Positions 52,893 to 60,198 of a stretch of 64,000 nucleotides of DNA are shown piece by piece. The stretch covers positions 62,001 through 126,000 of the forward strand of contig JBBSGR010000003.1 in the NCBI GenBank assembly GCA_038253945.1, read 5' to 3'. The first letter of the stretch is position 1, and every line of letters starts with the position of its first letter. Source of the DNA: JBBRYW01 sp038253945 (GTDB lineage Bacteria; Actinomycetota; Thermoleophilia; Gaiellales; Gaiellaceae). The notes under the pieces are model-generated. The model was not told the DNA's origin. It did no database searches and saw only the letters and a program-made list of their open reading frames with translations. Both the position numbers and the translations under genes were made by a program.

Positions 52893-52898
52893 TACTCT
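52893..52898 (+). promoter_or_regulatory. -10 box of the PHP phosphatase gene, leaderless arrangement
   Basis: TACTCT ends six bases before GTG 52905, with no ribosome-binding site. The upstream intergenic region (52761-52892) also holds an 8-bp imperfect hairpin near 52798-52817. Confidence 0.5.
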
Positions 52899-52904
52899 GG
52901 ATGC

Positions 52905-53618
52905 GTGAGACCCGGCTTCGTCGACTGCCACAGCCACGTCCTGCCGTCCGGAGACGACGGGGCGACGACGGTCGCGGACGGGATCTCTCTCTGCGAGGAC
53001 GCGGCACGCGGCGGGACGACAGTGCTGTTCGCGACACCGCACGTCTGGCCGCACCTGAGGCTGACGGAGCGGCGCGAGCGCGCGATCCGGCGCACCTACG
53101 CGGAGCTCGCGCCGCAGGCGCGCCTCGAGCTCAGGCTCGGCTTCGAGCTCACGCCGACCGCCTCGCTGCTCGAGGACGATCCGGCGCGCTACCTGCTCGA
53201 GGGCACCGACTGTGTGCTGATGGAGGCACTCTTCGTCGGCTCGCTCGACGCCGTCGTCCGACTCGCGGAGCACGCCGAAGCCCACGGGCTCCGTCCGGTG
53301 ATCGCGCATCCGGAGCGCGCCGAGGCGGTCCTGGCCGAGCCCGAGCTGGCCGCCCGACTCGCCGAGCGCGGGTGGCCGCTCCAGCTGAATGCTACGAGCA
53401 TCACCGGCTGGCACGGCTCGGAGATCCAGGCCGTCGCCTGGCAGCTGCTCGAGGGCGGACATGCGGCGCTCGTAGCCTCGGACGGCCACCGAACGGCACG
53501 GCCGGCGCGGCTCGACTCGGCCTTCGAGGCGGTTGCGGCGCGGCTGGGCGAGGATCAGGCGCGCCGCCTGTTCGACGGCTCAGCCCTCGGTCTCGAGCAG
53601 GCCGAGCTGGCGGCGTAG
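52905..53618 (+). CDS. PHP-domain phosphatase (CpsB/YwqE-like)
   Basis: A 237-residue PHP-family metal hydrolase. The metal ligands are in FVDCHSHVLPSGDDG, ATPHVWPH, AHPERAEA and SDGHR. This layout matches YwqE/CpsB tyrosine-protein phosphatases that control capsule or exopolysaccharide kinases. The sugar-nucleotide enzyme near 60-62 kb could be part of such a pathway, but no Wzc-like kinase is in the window. The ECF sigma gene follows 10 bp downstream. Confidence 0.85.
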   Translation: MRPGFVDCHSHVLPSGDDGATTVADGISLCEDAARGGTTVLFATPHVWPHLRLTERRERAIRRTYAELAPQARLELRLGFELTPTASLLEDDPARYLLEGTDCVLMEALFVGSLDAVVRLAEHAEAHGLRPVIAHPERAEAVLAEPELAARLAERGWPLQLNATSITGWHGSEIQAVAWQLLEGGHAALVASDGHRTARPARLDSAFEAVAARLGEDQARRLFDGSALGLEQAELAA

Positions 53619-53628
53619 CGTTCCTTTC

Positions 53629-54315
53629 GTGGAAGACGAAGAGAACGAGAGGGTCGAGGCTGTCCTCGCGCCACCGGACGATGATCGCCTCCTCCGCGCG
53701 CTTCGCGGCGGCGACCCGGACGCGTTTGCGACCCTCGTCGACCGGCACGCCTCAGTGATGCTCCGTGTCGCTTCGACGTACGTGGGGAGCCTCGCAGTGG
53801 CCGAGGAAGTCGTGCAGGACACGTGGATCGCCGTACTCGGTGGACTCGGTCGCTTCGAGGGCCGCTCCTCGCTGAAGACCTGGATCTTCCGCATCCTCAC
53901 CAACTCGGCGAAGACCCGAGCGCAGCGCGAAGGCCGCACCGTTCCGTTCTCGGATGTCTCCCTTGTGGCTGTCGAGGACGAGCACGCGGTGAGTCCCGAG
54001 CGATTCCTCGACGCTGGGCACGGAGATCGTGCGGGCTGGTGGGCTACTCCGTTGCAGCGCTGGCCCGACGACAACCCCGCGGAGCGACTCTTCGCCCGCG
54101 AGACGCGCGAGCGGATCAGCCGTGCCATCGAAGCCTTGCCGCCCACCCAGCGCGTCGTGATCACGCTACGCGACATCGAGGGCTGGAGCGCCGACGAGGT
54201 CTGCGATGCGCTCGAGCTCTCCGACGAGAACCAGCGCCTGCTGCTGCATCGAGCGCGCTCGCGCGCCCGGCGCTCGCTCGAGCGCTACTTCCGCGGCTCA
54301 GAGGAGCCGGCGTGA
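53629..54315 (+). CDS. ECF-family RNA polymerase sigma factor
   Basis: A 228-residue sigma-70 family factor with only regions 2 and 4. Region 2 is DPDAFATLVDRHASVML to WIFRILTNSAKTRA, and region 4 is ALPPTQRVVITLRDIEGWSA to LLLHRARSRARRSL. The linker is long (about 55 residues) and Trp-rich (GDRAGWWATPLQRWPDD), as in the RpoE-like groups that pair with zinc anti-sigma factors. GTG 53629 was chosen as the start; no ATG fits. The anti-sigma gene overlaps its stop. Confidence 0.93.
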   Translation: MEDEENERVEAVLAPPDDDRLLRALRGGDPDAFATLVDRHASVMLRVASTYVGSLAVAEEVVQDTWIAVLGGLGRFEGRSSLKTWIFRILTNSAKTRAQREGRTVPFSDVSLVAVEDEHAVSPERFLDAGHGDRAGWWATPLQRWPDDNPAERLFARETRERISRAIEALPPTQRVVITLRDIEGWSADEVCDALELSDENQRLLLHRARSRARRSLERYFRGSEEPA

Positions 54316-54572
54316 AAGCCTCGACCGCGTTGACCTGCAAGCAATTCGTCGAGCTCGTGACCGACTACCTCGAGGGGGCACTGCCGGCCGCCGATCGAGA
54401 GCGCTTCGAGCACCACCTTGCGGCCTGCGACAGCTGCCCGGTCTACATCGAGCAGATCCAGCAGACAATCCGAACAGCGGGTGCCCTGACGGAGGAGTCG
54501 CTTTCGCCTCAAGCGCGCGACACGCTGCTGCAGGCCTTCGGCGACTGGAACGCCCGCTCGCCGTCCGGCTGA
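54312..54572 (+). CDS. Zinc-finger anti-sigma factor (zf-HC2)
   Basis: An 86-residue cytosolic protein with TCKQFVELVTDYLEGALP and the zinc motif FEHHLAACDSC (H-x3-C-x2-C). It would bind and hold the preceding sigma factor and release it on a signal such as thiol oxidation. It has no TM segment. GTG 54312 overlaps the sigma stop (GTGA), which supports a fixed stoichiometry. Confidence 0.9.
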   Translation: MKASTALTCKQFVELVTDYLEGALPAADRERFEHHLAACDSCPVYIEQIQQTIRTAGALTEESLSPQARDTLLQAFGDWNARSPSG

Positions 54573-54693
54573 GCCGCAGCAAGCTGCGCGTAAGAGATCG
54601 TTAAGAAATTCAGCGTGCGCCGCGGAGTCTTCTCTCGAAAGCGCGCCGGCTGGAAGTCGGTCGCGCATCGTGTTCTCCAGATGAGGAGGTTTC

Positions 54694-55956
54694 ATGCGTT
54701 CTCTGTCGATGAGAAGGCGGGCGGCGTGGATCGCCAGTGTCGTCGCCGTCAGTTCGACGATCGCGGTCGTATCCGGCGTCATGCCATCGTTCGCCCAAAC
54801 CCCGGTGACGCCCGCACCCCCTGCCACCGGCACAAACGTGCCGCAGACGTACTTCGGACCGCCCCCGACGCGGTCGTTCTCGGAGGGAGCCAAGTTCCTG
54901 CGCGGCCCGCAGGAGTTGATCAAGTCAGGCACGGTCAGCCCGGATCACAAGACGGTCACCTTGCCGCTCTACCTCGGCCACTCGAAGAACGATCGGGGTC
55001 GAAATCGGACAGGCGGCAACAACACCTGGTTCATCCTGACCGACAGCACCGACAAGCAGAACGCGGACGCGCTGGGCCTCAACTTCTCCGCGAAGCTCCG
55101 TTACGCCGGAGTCGTCGCCCGCGATGCGACGCTCGGTGGCAAGGACGCCAGCCTCACGTTCGAGTCGGGTAGCGTCGACTTCGGTCCGGCACGGCAGGTC
55201 GTCCCGGGCGCCGCGCCGAGCTTCTTCCCGCCCAAGACGGCCCAGCCTGGCAGCGTGGGCGACAAGGACTACAGCCCGTACGTCCGCATCACCAACCAAC
55301 CGGGCACCCCGATCTACAACGCTCCGGTGGTGGCCGAGGGAGTGGAGGCGGCCACGCTGCAGAAGTTCTGCACCGGGGAGCCCGACTACAGCCTGGTGTC
55401 GGACCGGGTGGTGCACATCTGCCCCAACGCGGAGAGCAACGGTCAGGGCACGGTCACGCTGGAGTTGACGCCCGTGTTCAGCTTCGGCCAGGTCGTGAAC
55501 TACATCAGCACGGAATCGTCTGACGCCACGGTCGCGACGCTCGACAAGGGCACGTTTGCGCCGCGACTCGCCGATCTGGCAGTCGGTCGCGATGACAGCG
55601 CGTTCAGCGCCGTCGAACGGCTGTTCGTGACGGCCAACGGCCCGACCGGTCGCGACAACCCGCAGCGCCAGGGACTGAACAGCGCGCTCAGTGACACGGA
55701 TGCGGATGGTCGTCCACTTCCCCCGCTGAACGCGATCGGCGGCGTCCCGAACAACTCGAACGACTACAGCCCTGCGTGGGATCTCAATCTGGGCTTCTGG
55801 ACACCGGAGGCGGTCAACCGCGGTTACCGGGCTCGCGTCATCGACGAGTTCCAGATCCTCACGCTCGTGAAAGAGGGCTGGATCACCGGCCCGGACGGTA
55901 AGCCGTACGGGTCGACCGGCATCGTCGTGAACTGCCCGGTCATCGAACGGCTCTAG
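54694..55956 (+). CDS. Secreted protein of unknown function
   Basis: A 420-residue exported protein with signal peptide MRRRAAWIASVVAVSSTIAV and a cut near FAQTPVTPAPP. The mature part is rich in Gly, Asn, Asp and Thr, has only three cysteines and no TM segment. Features: GGNNTWFILTDSTDKQNADA, NPQRQGLNSALSDTDADGRP and a C-terminal GYRARVIDEFQIL. I recognise no family. ATG 54694 follows a strong GAGGAGGT (54683-54690). It lies 121 bp after the sigma/anti-sigma pair and is closed by a strong terminator, so it may be the main target of that sigma factor. Confidence 0.7.
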   Translation: MRSLSMRRRAAWIASVVAVSSTIAVVSGVMPSFAQTPVTPAPPATGTNVPQTYFGPPPTRSFSEGAKFLRGPQELIKSGTVSPDHKTVTLPLYLGHSKNDRGRNRTGGNNTWFILTDSTDKQNADALGLNFSAKLRYAGVVARDATLGGKDASLTFESGSVDFGPARQVVPGAAPSFFPPKTAQPGSVGDKDYSPYVRITNQPGTPIYNAPVVAEGVEAATLQKFCTGEPDYSLVSDRVVHICPNAESNGQGTVTLELTPVFSFGQVVNYISTESSDATVATLDKGTFAPRLADLAVGRDDSAFSAVERLFVTANGPTGRDNPQRQGLNSALSDTDADGRPLPPLNAIGGVPNNSNDYSPAWDLNLGFWTPEAVNRGYRARVIDEFQILTLVKEGWITGPDGKPYGSTGIVVNCPVIERL

Positions 55957-55983
55957 CAGCGCCGCGACACGTTCAGCCCGATG

Positions 55984-56023
55984 CGCCACCCCCCGCAACC
56001 GCTCACCGTGGCGGGGGGTGGCG
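55984..56023 (+). terminator. Terminator of the secreted protein gene
   Basis: CGCCACCCCCCGC (55984-55996) and GCGGGGGGTGGCG (56011-56023) are perfect complements over 13 bp with a 14-nt loop. It lies 28 bp after the stop and lacks a T-run, as is common in high-GC actinobacteria. Confidence 0.75.
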
Positions 56024-56111
56024 TACGTCGAGCGCTCAATGATGTTCCGGCCCGTGAGGAACATTGGGAGCGGTGGGCTGCCTGTAGCTGGTGTGCTACG
56101 GTGCCCGGCAG

Positions 56112-56351
56112 ATGGATGCCGTCTCAGTTCGTGAGTTGCGCAATCACACCGCTGAGGTTCTTCGTCGGGTGGAGGCCGGCGAGCGTCTGCGCGTGACGGT
56201 CGACCGCCGCCCGGTCGCCGAGCTCGCGCCGCTCCCCGCGCGCGATACGTGGGTTGCGCGCCGGCGCGTGGTCGATGCCCTGGTTCAAGCTGACTCCGCG
56301 TTGCGGGACGAGCTCGCCGAGGCGTTGGCGGACACCGTCGACGAATTGTGA
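56112..56351 (+). CDS. vapB: Type II antitoxin (Phd/YefM-like, VapB)
   Basis: A 79-residue antitoxin that begins MDAVSVRELRNHTAEVLRRV, the Phd/YefM DNA-binding fold, then VTVDRRPVAEL and a helical C-terminal tail that would bind the toxin. ATG 56112 is the family start. TACGGT at 56097-56102, nine bases upstream, may be a -10 for a leaderless transcript. The toxin start overlaps its stop (GTGA). Confidence 0.9.
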   Translation: MDAVSVRELRNHTAEVLRRVEAGERLRVTVDRRPVAELAPLPARDTWVARRRVVDALVQADSALRDELAEALADTVDEL

Positions 56352-56728
56352 GAGGTCTGCTGGACACGTCGGTGTTCATCGCCGACGAGCAGAAGCGTGA
56401 GCTGGCCAGCCGTCTCCCCGACGAGGCAGCGATTTCCGTCGTCACGCTGGCCGAATTGCAGCTCGGCGTGCACATGGCCGCCACGGAGGAACGACGGGCT
56501 CGGCGCTTGCGAACGCTGCAATCAGCGCAGGCCACCTACGCCGCGTTGCCAATCGATGAGGTTGTAGCGTCCGCCTTCGCGGAACTGGTCGCGACTGCTC
56601 GTGGTGCAGGGCATCGTCCGAAGGTTCAAGACACCTGGATTGCGGCTACCGCGCGTGCTCACGCAAGTGCGGTGTACACCCAGGACAGCGACTTCGACGA
56701 GCTTGCCGTGGACGTCGTCCGGATTTGA
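56348..56728 (+). CDS. vapC: VapC-family PIN-domain toxin
   Basis: A 126-residue PIN ribonuclease. Acidic residues of the active site are in LLDTSVFIADEQ, VTLAELQLGV, DTWIAATARAH and TQDSDFDEL. VapC toxins cleave tRNA or rRNA when freed from the antitoxin. GTG 56348 overlaps vapB. The pair sits beside two palindromes in an otherwise intergenic stretch and may be an acquired module. Confidence 0.93.
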   Translation: MRGLLDTSVFIADEQKRELASRLPDEAAISVVTLAELQLGVHMAATEERRARRLRTLQSAQATYAALPIDEVVASAFAELVATARGAGHRPKVQDTWIAATARAHASAVYTQDSDFDELAVDVVRI

Positions 56729-56746
56729 CCACCAGGCGCCACGGGA

Positions 56747-56777
56747 CGAGGAACTCGCGCGCGGCGTTTGTTCCTCG
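56747..56777 (+). terminator. Inverted repeat after vapC
   Basis: CGAGGAAC (56747-56754) and GTTCCTCG (56770-56777) pair over 8 bp with a 15-nt spacer, 19 bp after the vapC stop. It may terminate the module. Confidence 0.4.
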
Positions 56778-56801
56778 CAACGGCAGCCTCGGCCATTCAC
56801 G

Positions 56802-56815
56802 ATAACGCGCGTTAT
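56802..56815. repeat. Perfect 14-bp palindrome ATAACGCGCGTTAT
   Basis: An AT-flanked perfect palindrome in the gap between vapC and a small membrane protein gene. It is the only such site noticed in the window. It resembles an operator for a dimeric regulator; it could also mark the edge of an insertion. It lies about 50 bp upstream of TAGCAT (56868-56873), the probable -10 of the next gene. Confidence 0.5.
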
Positions 56816-56882
56816 GTCAAGTTGAGGAATGCTCGACGGCCCTCAGCCCCTCTGCCCTCTCACGCGGTAGCATCGGCCGGCG

Positions 56883-57098
56883 ATGAAGCTCCGTCCCCCG
56901 AGTGTCGATCAGGGTGTCCAGGCATTTCTCTGGGCGCTCGGTCTCGGCGTCTACATCTGGCTGGGCCTGCGTTCCGTCGGAATTGCGGCCGCGACATCCT
57001 TCATCTTCGCCGCCCTCGCCGCCTTCGGAATCTTCCTCTTCGTTCGTATCTTCGGCGAGGAGCAGCCGCGCCGTTCGACTCGATCGCGCGCCGGCTAG
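56883..57098 (+). CDS. Small two-TM membrane protein
   Basis: A 71-residue protein with two hydrophobic segments (about 13-30 and 33-54) and a basic tail EEQPRRSTRSRAG. No family is recognised. ATG 56883 lies nine bases after TAGCAT (56868-56873), suggesting a leaderless transcript. It converges with the next membrane protein gene, 19 bp away. Confidence 0.65.
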   Translation: MKLRPPSVDQGVQAFLWALGLGVYIWLGLRSVGIAAATSFIFAALAAFGIFLFVRIFGEEQPRRSTRSRAG

Positions 57099-57117
57099 GC
57101 GGAGCTTCGGTGTCGAC

Positions 57118-57705
57118 CTACGAGTCGCGGCGCTCGTCCGCCAGCGGCGGCTCGTCGACGTTGGTCACCGCTCTGGGCGGTTCGGAACGCTCTGATGCAG
57201 GAGGCGGCGGCGCCGACTCGAGCGGATGCGCGCCGGGAAGCGCGGCTGCGGGCCGGTCGCGCCGCCGAAAGAGCGGCTCCGTGCGTGGGCCTGTCGTATC
57301 GAATACGAGCCCGAAAACGAGGCCCAAGCCGAACGCGAGGACGTTCAGAGAACGGGCGAGATCGCTCATGATCCCGACCAGATGGAGGTCCTTCGACCAG
57401 CTCGCCACGTGCCGCGACAACCAGTTCGAATCGGGCTGGTACGCGAGCAGAATCCAGCCGACTGCAACGAACACGGGCAAGAAGGCGAGCACGAAGACGC
57501 TTCCGGAGAGCCGGGGCCAGCCCCACTTCGTCCAACCGCCGAGCAGCTGGGACAGCGCCACGACCAACCCGGCCGCCGCGAGCAGGCCTACCACCGACCA
57601 GTAGTCGCCGAGCGTCGTCCCGTCGATCTGCACAGACAGCCAGATGAGAAATCCCGCCGCTGCCGCCCCGATCAGCGTGATCGCCCCTCGCGTCAGTCCG
57701 TACAC
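57118..57705 (-). CDS. Hypothetical four-TM membrane protein
   Basis: A 195-residue protein with four predicted TM helices (about residues 6-25, 37-57, 67-88 and 119-138) and a Pro/Arg-rich cytosolic tail of about 55 residues. I recognise no family. It starts at GTG 57705. The gene upstream on the same strand begins 53 bp away, so co-transcription is possible. Confidence 0.6.
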   Translation of the reverse strand: MYGLTRGAITLIGAAAAGFLIWLSVQIDGTTLGDYWSVVGLLAAAGLVVALSQLLGGWTKWGWPRLSGSVFVLAFLPVFVAVGWILLAYQPDSNWLSRHVASWSKDLHLVGIMSDLARSLNVLAFGLGLVFGLVFDTTGPRTEPLFRRRDRPAAALPGAHPLESAPPPPASERSEPPRAVTNVDEPPLADERRDS

Positions 57706-57757
57706 GACTGCACCACCTCGCCACCGGTACTACCCGGGTTGCCCGGGGCCAACACCT

Positions 57758-58363
57758 CTACTCGAGCTCGAGCCGCCGCACGTCGAACGCGGCGGAGTCC
57801 AGCTCGTCCCGAAAATGCTCGATCATGCCGGCCGCATCCTCTCGAAAGACGTGGTTCACCACGGCGACCCGGCGGTCGTTGTGAAACGGCAAGTCGACGT
57901 GCTCCGCCGAAACCAGGTTGACCGAGACGGCGGTGCAGGCGGGACAGCGAACCGCAAGTCCCACGATCCCTCGCCGGCCGGCCGGCGCGAGAAAGCGAAA
58001 GGACGAGGGAAACACGGGCCGCGACCGCTCCTCCGGATAGCAGAAGAAGCTCCACGGCCACTCGCCGAGGCTGATCCGCCGCGCGGCGAGCTCGCCGAGC
58101 TCCTGCGCCGTCTCCTCGACTCGAGCGGTCATGAGGTTGAGGAAGAGCCCTTCCCCCACTCCCAGCGGCGCCCAGTCGAGGTCGTCGTGCGCCACGAGAC
58201 CGGGGTGCTCCCGCCCACACGGGCATGAATACGCGACGCGAAAGACTGCCGGGTGCGCCGCGCCGGGCAGGCGCTCGAGGGTCCGAAACGCCGACAGGCG
58301 CACTGCGACGCGCCCGCGCACGGGGCAGGTGAACGTGTAGGCCGCACGCAGGGCGTCGTACAT
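57758..58363 (-). CDS. Conserved hypothetical protein with cysteine pairs
   Basis: A 201-residue soluble protein. Cysteines appear as TCPVRG near residue 13, YSCPCGREHPG near 47 and VRCPACTAVSV near 138, suggesting zinc binding. The rest is mixed alpha/beta, with HDDLDWAPLG and FHNDRRVAVVNHVF. No family is recognised. It follows apt by 28 bp on the same strand. Confidence 0.6.
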   Translation of the reverse strand: MYDALRAAYTFTCPVRGRVAVRLSAFRTLERLPGAAHPAVFRVAYSCPCGREHPGLVAHDDLDWAPLGVGEGLFLNLMTARVEETAQELGELAARRISLGEWPWSFFCYPEERSRPVFPSSFRFLAPAGRRGIVGLAVRCPACTAVSVNLVSAEHVDLPFHNDRRVAVVNHVFREDAAGMIEHFRDELDSAAFDVRRLELE

Positions 58364-58391
58364 CTCTAAGTTGTAGCGGAGGAAACGGACC

Positions 58392-58907
58392 TCAGTACTG
58401 GATCAGCGAGTGGACGTCGTAGCCCGCGAGCCGGTCGCGGCCGTTCAGGAACTCGAGCTCGATGAGGAACGCGAGCCCGACGACCTCCCCGCCGAGCTGC
58501 TCGACAAGATCCACCTTCGCCTTCGCCGTACCCCCGGTCGCGAGCAAGTCGTCGTGGATCAGCACGCGGTTGCCGCCGGTGATCGCGTCGGCGTGCAACT
58601 CGAGCACGTCGAAGCCGTACTCGAGCGCATACTTCGCGCTGATGGTCCGCCAAGGCAGCTTGCCCGGCTTGCGAGCAGCGACGAAGCCGCAGCCGAGCTT
58701 GTATGCGAGGGCTCCGCCGAGGATGAATCCACGGGACTCGGCGCCGAGAATCACGTCGGGACGGCGCGGCTCGACCCACTCGGCCAGCTGGTCGACCGCT
58801 GCCTGGAGAGAGGGCGGGTCGGCCAGGAGCGGCATGAAGTCCTTGAAAACGATGCCGCGCGAAGGAAAGTCGGGAACATCCCTGATCTTGTCCTTCAGTT
58901 CGGTCAC
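58392..58907 (-). CDS. apt: Adenine phosphoribosyltransferase
   Basis: APRT salvages adenine to AMP with PRPP. The 171-residue protein has IRDVPDFPSRGIVFKD, GAESRGFILG, KPGKLPW and the PRPP loop VLIHDDLLATGGTA. GTG 58907 overlaps the stop of the MerR gene (GTGA). With the nucleoside importer and hydrolase at 23-33 kb it rounds out purine salvage. Confidence 0.95.
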   Translation of the reverse strand: MTELKDKIRDVPDFPSRGIVFKDFMPLLADPPSLQAAVDQLAEWVEPRRPDVILGAESRGFILGGALAYKLGCGFVAARKPGKLPWRTISAKYALEYGFDVLELHADAITGGNRVLIHDDLLATGGTAKAKVDLVEQLGGEVVGLAFLIELEFLNGRDRLAGYDVHSLIQY

Positions 58908-59596
58908 GCGCCCGCCACCCCGCGGAGGTGCCGCCAGAAGAGGAGCTGCGAGAGCTCTTGCGCCAGCTCGGCGAGCGTCTGCAGATCCTCGAGGCCGGCC
59001 TTGCGTCGCTCCGGGTTGCGCGAGCGCAGCGAGGGTGCGACGAGCTGCTCGAGGAGTCCCGCCTCCCGGTCCGCCATCGTGCGGAATGTTCGCAGATGGC
59101 GCGCCGCGATGCCGAACGGAGCCAGCCGCGCGCACGTCGTCGCGATCTCCACGTCGCCGTCGCCGTAGAGCTTCTCTCCATTGCGCCGCCGAGGCTCGAG
59201 CAGACCGTAGGCCTCGAGCTCCTGGGCGATCTCGCGCGTGATCCCGGCCCGTTCGCACAGCTCCGCGAGGGCGATCTCCTCCTCCCCGTCCGACAGCCCC
59301 GCAGGACGCTTCCGCTTCTTGCCCTTCGTGCGTTGTGCGAGCTCCTGGCGGATGACCCGAAGAGGCAGGAACTCGTCCCGTTGCAGGCGCAGGATCGTTC
59401 GTAGGCGCTCGACGTCGTCCTCGCCGAACAGGCGGTAGCCGCCCTGGGTGCGCTTCGGCTCGAGCAGCCGCTGGTCCTCCAGGTAGCGAATCTTCGAGAT
59501 CGAGATGTCGGGAAAGTCGCTCTGCAGGAGCCGGCAGACTGCACCGATCGTCAAGAGCCGCTGCGGCCGGCTCATCTCGGCTGCCACGGCGTTCAT
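58904..59596 (-). CDS. ftsR: MerR-family regulator, FtsR-like
   Basis: A 230-residue MerR-type DNA-binding protein. The N-terminal winged helix reads TIGAVCRLLQSDFPDISISK with IRYLEDQRLLEPKRTQGGYR, very like the FtsR proteins that activate ftsZ in corynebacteria and mycobacteria (Rv1828). The C-terminal half has a second MerR-like helical region. ATG 59596 gives the full frame; ATG 59575 is an alternative. It lies next to the FHA gene, as ftsR does next to garA. Confidence 0.82.
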   Translation of the reverse strand: MNAVAAEMSRPQRLLTIGAVCRLLQSDFPDISISKIRYLEDQRLLEPKRTQGGYRLFGEDDVERLRTILRLQRDEFLPLRVIRQELAQRTKGKKRKRPAGLSDGEEEIALAELCERAGITREIAQELEAYGLLEPRRRNGEKLYGDGDVEIATTCARLAPFGIAARHLRTFRTMADREAGLLEQLVAPSLRSRNPERRKAGLEDLQTLAELAQELSQLLFWRHLRGVAGA

Positions 59597-59666
59597 ACTC
59601 CGACCCGCGGCTGCTTCCGGCGATCCCGGACGCGTAGCGTTGTCATGGCACGCCGCCGCCGCGTTC

Positions 59667-60131
59667 TCATCGCTGGAGGAATGTCATTCGGTACTTGCCG
59701 ATCTGGACCTCGTCACCGTCTTCGAGCTTGCCGGACTCGATCCGGCGACGGTTCAGGAATGTGCCGTTCAAGCTGCCCCCATCTTCGATGAAGAACGTCC
59801 CTTCCCTCTCCACGAGCTCGGCATGGCGCCGTGAGACGGTCACGTCGTCGAGGAAGATGTCGCAGTCCGGGGAACGGCCGATCACGGTTCGCTCACCCGT
59901 CGGGTGAAAGGTCTCGCCGGCTCGCCCCCCGCCCGAGCGCACGACGAGCGCGGTACCGGTGAGTGCGAGGTCGTCGATCGCCAGTCCGCCCGTGTCGTCC
60001 CCGTCCCCGGGCGTGAACGTCACGGTTTGCTCGCGCGGATCCTCCTTCGTGAGCAGGGCCCCGCAGCGGGCGCAGTAGTTCGCCGACTCGGGATTCTGGA
60101 ACCCGCACTCCGGACAGTAGACGTGGCTCAC
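59667..60131 (-). CDS. FHA-domain protein with N-terminal zinc ribbon (GarA/OdhI-like)
   Basis: A 154-residue protein. The N-terminus is a zinc ribbon (YCPECGFQNPESANYCARCG). A threonine-rich EQTVTFTPGD segment follows, in the place where GarA is phosphorylated by Ser/Thr kinases. The C-terminal FHA domain has GERTVIGRSPDCDIFLDD, VSRRHAELV and DGGSLNGTFLN. GarA/OdhI control 2-oxoglutarate metabolism. GTG 60131 is preceded by GAAAGG within a 6-bp hairpin (60132-60146) that could hide the ribosome-binding site. Confidence 0.83.
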   Translation of the reverse strand: MSHVYCPECGFQNPESANYCARCGALLTKEDPREQTVTFTPGDGDDTGGLAIDDLALTGTALVVRSGGGRAGETFHPTGERTVIGRSPDCDIFLDDVTVSRRHAELVEREGTFFIEDGGSLNGTFLNRRRIESGKLEDGDEVQIGKYRMTFLQR

Positions 60132-60198
60132 GAAAGGCCGCCTTTCTTCCGCCCAGTTGACTCGGACGGTCTAGGAGGGTCAACCTGAAGTTGAGAGT

